Shown here in pieces: positions 49,217-58,635 of a DNA stretch of 64,000 nt; within the stretch, counting starts at the first letter, position 1, and every line of letters starts with the position of its first letter. Source of the stretch: an uncultured Pelagibacteraceae bacterium (GTDB taxonomy: Bacteria; Pseudomonadota; Alphaproteobacteria; Pelagibacterales; Pelagibacteraceae). Under the pieces are notes generated by a model. It worked only from the letters and a program-made list of their open reading frames with translations. It had not been told where the DNA came from and searched no databases. The stretch is from positions 124,001 to 188,000 of the forward strand of contig CACJEG010000001.1 in assembly GCA_902592375.1 (NCBI GenBank). Reading direction: 5' to 3'. Position numbers and translations under genes: made by a program.

Positions 49217-50529
49217 GGTTTCGGTTTAAATTCGTGGAAGTTTTGTGTCATCGCTTCTGGAAAGAACATAACACATGCTAACACAATTAACTGAATCACT
49301 ATAAATGGAGCAAAACCTCTAAATATATCTGTTAATGAAATGTGTGGAGGTGCAACAGATTTTAAATAAAAAGCGGCGGGTCCAAATGGTGGACTTAAAA
49401 ATGAAACTTGCATGTTTACACAAAATAATATTCCAAACCAAATTGGATCAAATCCTAGAGCAATCACTATTGGTAAAAATACAGGCATTGCTAATAATAC
49501 AATTCCAACCCAATCCATGAATGCTCCCATAATCAAAAACATAACCTGCATCATGAAGATTAAATACATTGGTTTTAAATCATAAGCCAAAATAGTTTCT
49601 GCTACATATTTAGGACCTCCAGCAAGAGAATAAGCCCCTGCTAAAACTGTAGCACCAAAAGTAATAGTTAAAATAGTTCCTGATGCTTTGAAAGTTCTTG
49701 TTAATGCATCTTTAAATAAAAACCACGTTAGTTCTTTTCTTGCAAAAATTATAATTAATGTAGCAACTACTCCCATACCTGCTGCTTCTGTAATTCCTGT
49801 CATTCCAGAATAAATTGAACCTAATACAATGATTACAATACCGATCGGTGGTAAAAGACCAGGAAGGTATGACATTTTTTCTTTTAAAGTTAAAGCAGGC
49901 TCATCGCTTAAAGGTGCTAAATGCGGTTGTAATCTTGTACGAATTAAAATGTATGTAATAATTAAACCTGAAATCATTAAACCAGGAACAATAGCTTCTT
50001 GGAATAACATAGTGATAGAAGTCTCCGTTGTTAATCCATAAATAATTAAAACAATTGAAGGCGGTATCATGGTACCTAAAGATCCAGACGCACAGATGAT
50101 ACCTATCGACATATCCTGATCGTATTTTAATCTCAACATTTGAGGTAGTGCAATCAAACCTAATAAAACTATTTCTCCACCAATAATTCCACTCATCGCT
50201 GCCATAATTGTTGCCATGATGGCAGTTACGACTCCCACTCCACCTCTAGTTTTTCTTAACCAAGCATTTAATGCATCGTATAAATCTCTTGCGATGTTCG
50301 AACGTTCGAGCAAGGAGGCCATAAAGATGAATAAAGGTACTGACAAAAATGAATAAGTAACAACTAATGAATAATACCTAGAAAGTAATATTCCTAATGC
50401 GTGTTCTCCTATGTATAAAAATACTAGTACTGCACCCATAAAACCAGATGCAAAACCCATAGGAACACCAATAGATATAAGTAACAATAACCCTACTATT
50501 AGTATTATCGAAAGTGATCCTATATCCAT
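49213..50529 (-). CDS. dctM: TRAP transporter large permease (DctM-like)
   Basis: Multi-TM ORF with ASGSLGTMIPPSIVLIIYG; FMQVMFLIMGAFMDWVGIVLLAMPVFLPI-type motif. Confidence 0.92.
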   Translation of the reverse strand: MDIGSLSIILIVGLLLLISIGVPMGFASGFMGAVLVFLYIGEHALGILLSRYYSLVVTYSFLSVPLFIFMASLLERSNIARDLYDALNAWLRKTRGGVGVVTAIMATIMAAMSGIIGGEIVLLGLIALPQMLRLKYDQDMSIGIICASGSLGTMIPPSIVLIIYGLTTETSITMLFQEAIVPGLMISGLIITYILIRTRLQPHLAPLSDEPALTLKEKMSYLPGLLPPIGIVIIVLGSIYSGMTGITEAAGMGVVATLIIIFARKELTWFLFKDALTRTFKASGTILTITFGATVLAGAYSLAGGPKYVAETILAYDLKPMYLIFMMQVMFLIMGAFMDWVGIVLLAMPVFLPIVIALGFDPIWFGILFCVNMQVSFLSPPFGPAAFYLKSVAPPHISLTDIFRGFAPFIVIQLIVLACVMFFPEAMTQNFHEFKPKP

Positions 50530-50530
50530 A

Positions 50531-51100
50531 TTATTTTAATTCTTTAGATGGATCGTATTGTTTTTCTTTTGGATTTCTCCAATCAATAATTAAATTATTT
50601 ACAGATTGAACAGCAATAAGAAATACGCATAAAAGTGTTAATGGCTTCATAGTAGCTGGAATTGGTGGATCCCAATATGTTGCAAATCTCTCCCAATTTA
50701 TAAATGATCTGTATGCATCTTCCATACCTCCATAAATTACAGCAGCTGCGAAAAGAACAATAATTAAAGTGCTAATTAGGTCAAAAATTCTCTGTGTGGG
50801 TCTACTAACCCAATCATACAATAATACTATTCTAATATGGCTTCTTAATCTTGTTGCATATATACCGCCAACTAAATAACAAACACCAGCAAGCCATAAA
50901 CACAGTTCGTTTGCCCACAAAGTTGGTTTAAACAATACATATCTCATAAAAATTTCATACATCATCACAATTACAATTACAGGAATTAAATATTTAATTG
51001 TGTGACTTAAAAATAAGGAAACTCTATCAATCCAATTTATTGGAAAATCATCTTTACTCGCGACTTTTTCATTTTGTTCTTGTAATTCTTTATCGATCAT
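50531..51100 (-). CDS. dctQ: TRAP transporter small permease (DctQ-like)
   Basis: Four-TM ORF between DctM and DctP; FMRYVLFKPTLWANELCLWLAGVCYLVGGIYATRLRSHIRI. Confidence 0.9.
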   Translation of the reverse strand: MIDKELQEQNEKVASKDDFPINWIDRVSLFLSHTIKYLIPVIVIVMMYEIFMRYVLFKPTLWANELCLWLAGVCYLVGGIYATRLRSHIRIVLLYDWVSRPTQRIFDLISTLIIVLFAAAVIYGGMEDAYRSFINWERFATYWDPPIPATMKPLTLLCVFLIAVQSVNNLIIDWRNPKEKQYDPSKELK

Positions 51101-51122
51101 TGAGTAAAAATTTAAATAATTC

Positions 51123-51144
51123 GAAGGGCCCTTGCAGGCCCTTC
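51123..51144 (-). repeat. GC-rich intercistronic hairpin between DctP and DctQ genes
   Basis: GAAGGGCC-CTTGCA-GGCCCTTC, perfect 8-bp stem. Confidence 0.75.
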
Positions 51145-51156
51145 AAAAATTTTTTA

Positions 51157-52173
51157 TTACATGATACCGTTAGCTTTCATATAAGCTTTGTGTATCTCAA
51201 TAAGTGCCGCAGCTTCTGGAGACTTAGTCTTCCATTCTTCCCAAGCAGCTAGAGCAGCTTGTCTGAATTTAAGTCTGTCTTCTCTAGACCAGTCATGAAG
51301 AGTAACGCCCATCTCATTTAAAGCTTTAACAGCTTCAGCGTTTTTTCTTTCAACTAAGCTAGTGATAGTTCTTCCAGCAATTTCTATTGCAGCCAACATA
51401 GCACCTTGCTCATGTTTCTTTAACTTCTTCCATACTTTTGTATTACAAGCTAAGTGGTCAGCTGGCATAGAGTGGAAACCTGGGTATGTAGCATATTTAT
51501 TTTGCTCATAGTGACCACCAGCATAGTTAGTAGCTAAAGATGAATAGTCAGCACCATCGATTAGACCAGTTTGTAAAGCAGTTGGAACTTCACCAAAGTC
51601 CATTACGATTGGCTTAGCACCTAATGCTGTAAAGATCATACTTTCCATTCCTGGAGGTGATCTAAATTTAAAGTCTTTCAATGAAGCAACATCTGGTATT
51701 GGTCTGCTAGATATTAAAGACTCATGTCCTGGTATCCACCAACCAATTAATGTCATTCCATATTTGTTGTAAAGCGCATCAACAGCTTCTTGAGCTCCTG
51801 GGAAATTCAAGAATTCATATTGTTGATATGGGTTATCGTATCCACCCATTACATCACCTGCGAATTGGAACGCTGCATTTTTACCAGTTTGGTAACCAGC
51901 ACCAGTCATATCACAATCGATAATTCCAGTTTGTGCAGAGTTAAATACCTCAGCAGATTTACCTGTTACTGATGATGAGTAGAACATTTCTACTTTTAAG
52001 CTTCCGCCAGAAAACTTCTCTACGTTCTTAGCGAATTGAGCAGCAACTTCACCATTTGGTGAACTAGCTGTAAAGTGAGTTTCAATCTTTAAAGTCTTTG
52101 CATTTGCAGAGCCAAATAAAGCAACTGAAACAATAGCCACAGCTGCTATAGTTTTAGATATAAGTTTAAACAT
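51157..52173 (-). CDS. dctP: TRAP transporter substrate-binding protein (DctP-like)
   Basis: Signal peptide MFKLISKTIAAVAIVSVALFGSANA; FRSPPGMESMIFTALGAKPIVMDFGEVPTALQTGLIDGADYSS. Confidence 0.92.
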   Translation of the reverse strand: MFKLISKTIAAVAIVSVALFGSANAKTLKIETHFTASSPNGEVAAQFAKNVEKFSGGSLKVEMFYSSSVTGKSAEVFNSAQTGIIDCDMTGAGYQTGKNAAFQFAGDVMGGYDNPYQQYEFLNFPGAQEAVDALYNKYGMTLIGWWIPGHESLISSRPIPDVASLKDFKFRSPPGMESMIFTALGAKPIVMDFGEVPTALQTGLIDGADYSSLATNYAGGHYEQNKYATYPGFHSMPADHLACNTKVWKKLKKHEQGAMLAAIEIAGRTITSLVERKNAEAVKALNEMGVTLHDWSREDRLKFRQAALAAWEEWKTKSPEAAALIEIHKAYMKANGIM

Positions 52174-52293
52174 TATCTTCCTCTCGTTTATGTTTTTTTG
52201 AAAGTTAATCATAAAAGATTTTTGAGATCAATAATTTCGTTTAACTTTTATATATAGAAATTATATATATTAACTAAACAACTTATAGTTGTT

Positions 52294-53262
52294 CTAAACT
52301 ACTTCTGAAATAAGAGGTTTTTTATTGAAAAAACAATAAATATTGTCGACAGCCATCATGCTCATAGCTAATCTGGTTTCATGTGTTGCACTTCCAATGT
52401 GCGGTAAAACAAAACAGTTATCTAGTTTTAAATATCTTTTATCTAAATTTGGTTCGTTGTTGAAAACGTCTAAACCTGCTGCATAAATTTTTTTGTTTTC
52501 TAATGCATCTATCAAGGCATCATCATCAATGGTTGATCCTCTTGATGTATTTATAACTACAGCATGTTTTGGTAACAAGCTTATTGTTGAATAATTAAGA
52601 ATATGTTTAGTTTCAGCAGTTGCAGGTGTATGTATACTAACAAAGTCACACTCTGGTAGCATAGTTTTAATATCAGAAAAATATTTAGCCCCATCCTCTA
52701 AATCATCAGATAGTTTATTTCTATTGTAATAAATTATCTTCATACCAAATGCCTTAGCAGATTTTGCAGCCATTCTTCCAATACGACCCATGCCAATAAT
52801 ACCTAAGGTTTTACCTGTAACAGAATTTCCAATCATAAATTTAGTTAAATCCGGTTTTTGATTTTTCCAATCATCTGCTCTAACTAGATTATAAGCTTCA
52901 CCAATTCTTCTGGATGCAGCTAAAATCAAAAGTATAGTGGTTTCAGCTACCGCCTCATTTAATACATTTGGAGTATTTGTTACTTTAATTTTTTTTTCTT
53001 CAGCAGATTTAATTGAAATATTATCATAGCCAACACCAACCTGAGCTATAATTTTTAATTTACCATTTAAATTTTTAAAAAAATTTTCACCAATTTTATC
53101 AAAACCTGTTGATATCATTCCATCATAATCATTAACAATTTTAATTAATTCACTTTCTGGAATAGGTTCGTCTTTTGGATTAAGAGTTACTTCAAATTCT
53201 TTTTGAAGTTTTTGTTCTGCTAAATCTGATATTTTTCTAGAAACTAATATTTTTGGCTTCAT
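52294..53262 (-). CDS. D-2-hydroxyacid dehydrogenase (glyoxylate/hydroxypyruvate reductase-like)
   Basis: AQVGVGYDNISIKSAEEKKIKVTNTPNVLNEAVAETTILLIL; LGIIGMGRIGRMAAK; LPHIGSATHETR. Confidence 0.92.
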   Translation of the reverse strand: MKPKILVSRKISDLAEQKLQKEFEVTLNPKDEPIPESELIKIVNDYDGMISTGFDKIGENFFKNLNGKLKIIAQVGVGYDNISIKSAEEKKIKVTNTPNVLNEAVAETTILLILAASRRIGEAYNLVRADDWKNQKPDLTKFMIGNSVTGKTLGIIGMGRIGRMAAKSAKAFGMKIIYYNRNKLSDDLEDGAKYFSDIKTMLPECDFVSIHTPATAETKHILNYSTISLLPKHAVVINTSRGSTIDDDALIDALENKKIYAAGLDVFNNEPNLDKRYLKLDNCFVLPHIGSATHETRLAMSMMAVDNIYCFFNKKPLISEVV

Positions 53263-53263
53263 A

Positions 53264-55048
53264 TTAGTGAGAATCTCTTGGTAAACCTTTGGTATGTGAT
53301 ACGTCTAAATATTTACCTCGAGAATTAATGCACGCACCATCCTCCAATTGACCAACAGTATTTCTAAATATTTCCTGCCAAGGAGTTTGATTATTTGGTT
53401 TAAATACTTTTTTATTTTTTCTTCGTTTTTTAAATTCAGCTTGAGAAATTAATAAATCAACTCTTCTTTTGTTTAAGTCTATTTTGATTTTATCGTAAGT
53501 TTTAACAATTCCTAGATCTCCACCTACTGCAGACTCTGGCGAAACATGTAATATTGATGGACTCTCTGATGTTCCACTTTGTCTTCCATCACCCAAAGTT
53601 GGTAAATGTCTTATTCCTTTTTTCAATAATCTGTCTGGTGGTTGCATGTTAACCACTTCTGCTGATCCAGGATAACCAACAGGTCCACAGCCTCTAATAA
53701 TTAATAGAGAGTTTTCATCTATTTTTAACTTCTTATCATTAAGTCTTTTGTGATAATCCTCAGGGCCATCAAAAACTATAGCTTTACATACAAAAACATT
53801 TGGGTGTTTAGGGTTTGATAAATATTGATCTCTAAATTCTTTACTGATTACAGATGTTTTCATAATAGCAGATGAGAAAAAGTTACTTTTCATAACTAAA
53901 AAACCAGCTTTTTCAGTCAATGCATTCTTAAATGTTTTAATTACTTTGTTATCTACATCAACTTTCTTTCTTAAATTTTCACCTACAGTCTTTCCAGTAA
54001 CTGTCTTAATTTTTGTATGAATTTTTTTGTTTTTAATTAATTCTTTCATTACCGCAGGTATTGCTCCAGCTCTGTGAAAACTTTCCATTAAGTATTCTCC
54101 TGCAGGTTGGCAATTTACTAATAAAGGAATGTTGTGCCCAAGTTTTTGCCAATCAGAAAGATCAAATTTAATTCCCATATGTTTTGCAATAGCACTTAGA
54201 TGAGCAGTACAATTACTAGATCCACCAATAGCACTTGCAACAACGACTGCATTTTCAAAAGCTTTACGTGTCATAATTTTTGACGGGGTTAAGTCTTCAT
54301 GAACCATTCCAACGATTCTTTTTCCTGTTTCGTAAGAAATTTGTTCTCTTTCTCTATAAGGAGCTGGAATAACAGCGCCCCCTGGTAAAGACATGCCTAA
54401 TGCTTCAGCAACAGAGTTCATTGAAGAAGCTGTTCCCATTGTATTACAATGTCCAGCACTCGGTGCAGAAGATGCAACCATATCCATAAATTCTTCGTAT
54501 TTAATTTCTCCTTTAGCTAACATTTTTCTTGCTTCCCAAACTACCATTCCTGAACCAGCTAATTTTCCTTTATAAACTCCATCTAACATTGGACCGCCTG
54601 ATAAAACTATTGCAGGAATGTTTACTGTAGCAGCTGCCATTAAAGCTGCCGGAGTAGTTTTATCACATCCTGTTGTTAAGATAACTCCATCAATTGGGTA
54701 TCCATACAAAACTTCAACTAGTGACAAGTAAGAAAGATTTCTATCCAACATTGCTGTTGGTCTTTTTCCAGTTTCTTGAATTGGGTGAGTAGGAAATTCC
54801 ATTGGTATCCCGCCTGCTCTTCTTATCCCATCTTTTATTCTTTTGCTTAAAGACATGAAATGCCTATTGCATGGAGATAAATCACTGCCAGATTGCGCAA
54901 TTCCTATAATTGGATTTCCAGATTGCAATTCTTTTCTTGTAAGACCATAATTTAAATACCTTTCTAGATATAAGGCCGTCATGTCAGGGTTTTTTGGATT
55001 ATTGAACCACTGTTGACTTCGAAAACTCTTTTTTCTTTTTTTAGGCAT
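53264..55048 (-). CDS. IlvD/Edd family sugar-acid dehydratase
   Basis: GIAQSGSDLSPCNRH; GVILTTGCDKTTPA; SAPSAGHCNTMGTASSMNSVAEALGMSLPG. Confidence 0.9.
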   Translation of the reverse strand: MPKKRKKSFRSQQWFNNPKNPDMTALYLERYLNYGLTRKELQSGNPIIGIAQSGSDLSPCNRHFMSLSKRIKDGIRRAGGIPMEFPTHPIQETGKRPTAMLDRNLSYLSLVEVLYGYPIDGVILTTGCDKTTPAALMAAATVNIPAIVLSGGPMLDGVYKGKLAGSGMVVWEARKMLAKGEIKYEEFMDMVASSAPSAGHCNTMGTASSMNSVAEALGMSLPGGAVIPAPYREREQISYETGKRIVGMVHEDLTPSKIMTRKAFENAVVVASAIGGSSNCTAHLSAIAKHMGIKFDLSDWQKLGHNIPLLVNCQPAGEYLMESFHRAGAIPAVMKELIKNKKIHTKIKTVTGKTVGENLRKKVDVDNKVIKTFKNALTEKAGFLVMKSNFFSSAIMKTSVISKEFRDQYLSNPKHPNVFVCKAIVFDGPEDYHKRLNDKKLKIDENSLLIIRGCGPVGYPGSAEVVNMQPPDRLLKKGIRHLPTLGDGRQSGTSESPSILHVSPESAVGGDLGIVKTYDKIKIDLNKRRVDLLISQAEFKKRRKNKKVFKPNNQTPWQEIFRNTVGQLEDGACINSRGKYLDVSHTKGLPRDSH

Positions 55049-55094
55049 AATTTAAATAATGGTTTGTTTAAGTTATTGGTTATATAATAATTTT

Positions 55095-56600
55095 ATGAAT
55101 AATCTAATAGTTTTAAACAAGAATGACAATGTGGGCGTTAGCCAATTTATTATTCCTGAAAAAACTAAAATTGAAGGTCATGAGATTAGCACTATTGATC
55201 CAATCCCTTTTGGACACAAAGTTTGTTTAAAAACTATTAAAAAAGGTGATCCAATCATAAAATATGATCAAATTATTGGATTTGCTTTAGATGATATTAA
55301 ACCAGGACAACATGTTCATTCTCATAATTTAGAATTTAGAGAATTTAAAAGAGATTTTAAAGTTACAGATAAAAAACATGTTATTGATGAAAAAGCAGAC
55401 ACCTTCTTTAATGGAATTTTAAGAGATAATGGACAGGTTGCTACCAGGAATTACATTGGAATTGTAAGTACTGTAAATTGCTCAGCTACTGTCACTAAAA
55501 TGATAGTTGAGAGAATTAAATATTCTGACATTCTAAAAGATTACCCAAACATCGACGGCATAGTTCCAATTACTCACTCAACAGGATGTGGAATGAATAC
55601 TGAAAGTGAAGGAATGCAAATTTTCCAAAGAACTATAGATGGATTTAAAAACCATCCTAATTTTTCTCACGTTTTTGTTATAGGTTTAGGATGCGAATGT
55701 GCACAAGTTAGTTTATTTGATGAATCTTTAAAAAAACATAACCGTATTCATTTTCTAACAATCCAAGATGAGGGCGGAACAAAAAAAATAGTGGAGAAAG
55801 TATTGTCTCAAATTAAAAATTTACTTTCAGAAGCTAATAATGTTCAAAGAACTTCACAACCAGTAAGTCATTTAACTTTAGCTCTTCAATGTGGTGGTTC
55901 AGATGGATATTCAGGAATAACCGCAAATCCTGCACTAGGAGTTGCAGCAGATCTCTTGGTTAAAAAAGGTGGAAGTTCAATTTTATCCGAAACTCCAGAG
56001 ATTTATGGAGCTGAACATTTATTAATTAATAGAGCAAGCTCACAAGAGACTGCTAATAAACTTATTAAAAGAATTGAATGGTGGAAACATTATACTTCAA
56101 TTAATAATAGTTCTATGGACAACAATCCTGCGCCAGGAAATAAAAAAGGTGGTCTAACAACCATATTAGAAAAATCCTTAGGCGCTGTTGCAAAAGGAGG
56201 AAACTCAATCCTTCAAGATGTATTGCATTATGCTGAACCTTTAAAAAATAAAGGTTTTAATTTTATGGACTCTCCTGGTTATGATCCTGTATCTGTAACT
56301 GGTCAAGTTGCATCAGGTGCTAATGTTATTTGCTTTACAACAGGACGTGGATCTTGCTTTGGTTGCAAGCCAGTTCCAAGTTTAAAACTTTCTACGAACT
56401 CAGCAATGTTTGAAAGAATGTCTGAAGACATGGATATTAATTGTGGGACAATTGCTGAAGGAAAAGAAAAAGTTGAAGAAGTTGGTCAAAAAATATTTGA
56501 ATTAGTTGTAAATACAGCTTCAGGGAATAAATCAAAAAGTGAAATCAACGGCTACGGTGACGAGGAGTTTAATCCTTGGCAAGTTGGCGTTGTAATGTAA
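55095..56600 (+). CDS. UxaA-type altronate/sugar-acid dehydratase
   Basis: N-terminal SAF-like region, NYIGIVSTVNCSATV, HSTGCGM, LQCGGSDGYSGITANPALG, GRGSCFGCKPVPSLKL. Start set at the internal ATG (MNNLIVLN). Confidence 0.9.
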   Translation: MNNLIVLNKNDNVGVSQFIIPEKTKIEGHEISTIDPIPFGHKVCLKTIKKGDPIIKYDQIIGFALDDIKPGQHVHSHNLEFREFKRDFKVTDKKHVIDEKADTFFNGILRDNGQVATRNYIGIVSTVNCSATVTKMIVERIKYSDILKDYPNIDGIVPITHSTGCGMNTESEGMQIFQRTIDGFKNHPNFSHVFVIGLGCECAQVSLFDESLKKHNRIHFLTIQDEGGTKKIVEKVLSQIKNLLSEANNVQRTSQPVSHLTLALQCGGSDGYSGITANPALGVAADLLVKKGGSSILSETPEIYGAEHLLINRASSQETANKLIKRIEWWKHYTSINNSSMDNNPAPGNKKGGLTTILEKSLGAVAKGGNSILQDVLHYAEPLKNKGFNFMDSPGYDPVSVTGQVASGANVICFTTGRGSCFGCKPVPSLKLSTNSAMFERMSEDMDINCGTIAEGKEKVEEVGQKIFELVVNTASGNKSKSEINGYGDEEFNPWQVGVVM

Positions 56601-56612
56601 TTTATTTTTTCT

Positions 56613-57479
56613 GTGCCTCAACAAACATCCTTAATTAATGTAATTTTATTAGCCGCTGGTGGTTTTTTTATGTTTGTTTGTATGGACTCTACAGCAAAGT
56701 ATCTTGGAACGGTAATGCCAGTTACTCAAGCAATTTGGGGAAGATTTTTTTTTCACTTGGTATCTTTAATTATATTTTTTGTAATTTTTAAACCAAAAGT
56801 AAATTTAAAAAAAAATTTTAAAGTACAAATAATTAGATCGATATTAATGGTCACTGCCACCTCGTTTATGTTTTATTCTTTACAGAAATTTGACTTGGTA
56901 GATATTTATGTTGTTTTCTTTACAGCTCCTTTAATCGTTTCATTACTTTCAGCATACTTCCTAAAAGATATCTTAAGTACAAAAGGTATACTTTTAATGA
57001 TATTGAGCTTTGGCTCGATTGTTTATTCACTAGGTCCAAGTATGAGAATATTTAGTTTAGATTTAATATTCCCAATTGTTCCTCCAATTTGCTGGGCTCT
57101 TTATCAATTTTTTACCAAAGTTGTATCTGGTGATAACGATCCATTTGCTGCTATATTTTATACTTCAATTTTAGGTGCAATAATTTTTAGTATTTTTATA
57201 TTTTTTAATTGGGTGCCATTAGAGAAAAATATCTTTTGGCTTTATTTAGTAATTCTTGGTGTGGCAGGTTTTGTAAGTCATTCTTTGATTATATACGCAA
57301 TACAACTTTCTAATTTGTCATTTGTAACTAATTTTCAATACTCACAATTAGTTTGGTCTACAATTATTAATTTCTTAATTTTTGGTGTACCGTTTGATTA
57401 TAATAAAATTGTTGGTGTATTAGGAATTATTGTTTTTGGTATAATGTTCATAAGAACAGAAGGTAAAAAGAAAAGTTAA
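56613..57479 (+). CDS. EamA/DMT-family transporter
   Basis: Ten-TM ORF; FMFVCMDSTAKYLGTVMPVTQAIWGRFFFHL; two EamA repeats. Confidence 0.87.
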   Translation: MPQQTSLINVILLAAGGFFMFVCMDSTAKYLGTVMPVTQAIWGRFFFHLVSLIIFFVIFKPKVNLKKNFKVQIIRSILMVTATSFMFYSLQKFDLVDIYVVFFTAPLIVSLLSAYFLKDILSTKGILLMILSFGSIVYSLGPSMRIFSLDLIFPIVPPICWALYQFFTKVVSGDNDPFAAIFYTSILGAIIFSIFIFFNWVPLEKNIFWLYLVILGVAGFVSHSLIIYAIQLSNLSFVTNFQYSQLVWSTIINFLIFGVPFDYNKIVGVLGIIVFGIMFIRTEGKKKS

Positions 57480-57493
57480 ATAGTGGGGTTTAA

Positions 57494-58351
57494 ATGAAAA
57501 ATATAGGTTTTATTGGTGTTGGATATATGGGCTATGGAATAGCTAAAAATATTTTAAAACATAAAAATAAGCTTTTTGTCATTGCTAATAAAAATAGAAA
57601 ACCAATTGAGAAAATTGTTAGCGATGGAGCTGAAGAAGTAAAATCTTTTGAAGATTTTTCTAGTAAAAATTTAGATGCAATGTTTATGTGTGTTACCAAC
57701 ACTCCTATAGCAAAATTAATTTCTGAAAAAATATCTGATATTTTAGATAGTAAAACTTTAATTATTGATATCACTACTCACAACAAAACTGGTTCAATGG
57801 AAACTGAGGCAATATTCAAAGAAAAAAAAATAAATTATGTTGAGTGCCCTGTAATGGGAGGACCTGTTCAAGCAGAGGAAGGTATATTGGGAGGAATTGT
57901 TGGAGCGTCAGATGAAAATTTTAAAATTGCTGAACCATACTTTAATTTTTTCTGTAAAGAATATTTTCATTTTGGACATGTTGGAATGGGAGCAAAATCT
58001 AAGCTTTTAAATAATTTTTTATCCCTTGGAAATGCTGCATTAGTTAATCATTTGGCTAAAAGTGCTACAGAAATGGGTTTAGATTTAAAAAAAGTATTTG
58101 ATGTTGCAAAACTTGGTTCTGGAAATTCTGCAGCACTTAATAGAGTTTTTGATAATCTGTTAAAAGGAGACTTTACTGGCTTTAAGTTTACTGCAAGTAA
58201 TTCTGTAAAAGATTTAACTTATATTCAAGATTTATTAAAAGATTTTCCTGAAGCTGAAAAAGTTGCTGAAGTAAATAAAAATTATTTTCAAAAAGCTGTT
58301 GATGATGGTTACGGTGAAAATTTTATTAGTGAATTAATAAATAAAAAATAA
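57494..58351 (+). CDS. NAD(P)-dependent beta-hydroxyacid dehydrogenase family
   Basis: IGFIGVGYMGYGIAKNILKH; YVECPVMGGPVQAEEGILGGIVG; GAKSKLLNNFLSLG. Confidence 0.88.
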   Translation: MKNIGFIGVGYMGYGIAKNILKHKNKLFVIANKNRKPIEKIVSDGAEEVKSFEDFSSKNLDAMFMCVTNTPIAKLISEKISDILDSKTLIIDITTHNKTGSMETEAIFKEKKINYVECPVMGGPVQAEEGILGGIVGASDENFKIAEPYFNFFCKEYFHFGHVGMGAKSKLLNNFLSLGNAALVNHLAKSATEMGLDLKKVFDVAKLGSGNSAALNRVFDNLLKGDFTGFKFTASNSVKDLTYIQDLLKDFPEAEKVAEVNKNYFQKAVDDGYGENFISELINKK

Positions 58352-58485
58352 TTTTGGAAGTAACTTAAGTTAGCGGGAATCTACTAAAGCACTAGGTTGT
58401 ATTCAATAAATATATTTACTCAAAATTAAAATAAATTAATTGAAATTGTATAATTTATAATTACCTTTTTTATAGAAGGAGGTTT

Positions 58486-58515
58486 ATGTTAATACTTTCA
58501 CCACCTGATACTTAG
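58486..58515 (+). CDS. Putative 9-codon ORF (MLILSPPDT)
   Basis: Strong SD AAGGAGG (58476-58482) followed by ATGTTAATACTTTCACCACCTGATACTTAG. Confidence 0.4.
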   Translation: MLILSPPDT

Positions 58516-58549
58516 CTGAACAGCTCATATTTCAAAAATATAACGAAAA

Positions 58550-58632
58550 ATAAATTCCTCTCGGAATTATAATGCCAAAGAGGCGATACAAGGGAGCTCT
58601 TTAGGTATACACTTAAAGAGCGAACCCTTTAA
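58550..58632 (+). ncRNA. Candidate structured RNA with competing helices
   Basis: AATTCC-TCTC-GGAATT hairpin; CCTCT/AGAGG; AAAGAG/CTCTTT; GCTCTTTA-GGTATACACT-TAAAGAGC enclosed by AAGGG/CCCTT. Confidence 0.4.
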
Positions 58633-58635
58633 AAA

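Noticed and set aside
58486-58632. Interpretation as tmRNA or SRP RNA
   Set aside because: No tRNA-like T arm, CCA end or ANDNN..ALAA-type tag, and no SRP GGAAG/AGCA motif could be found; left as an unidentified element.
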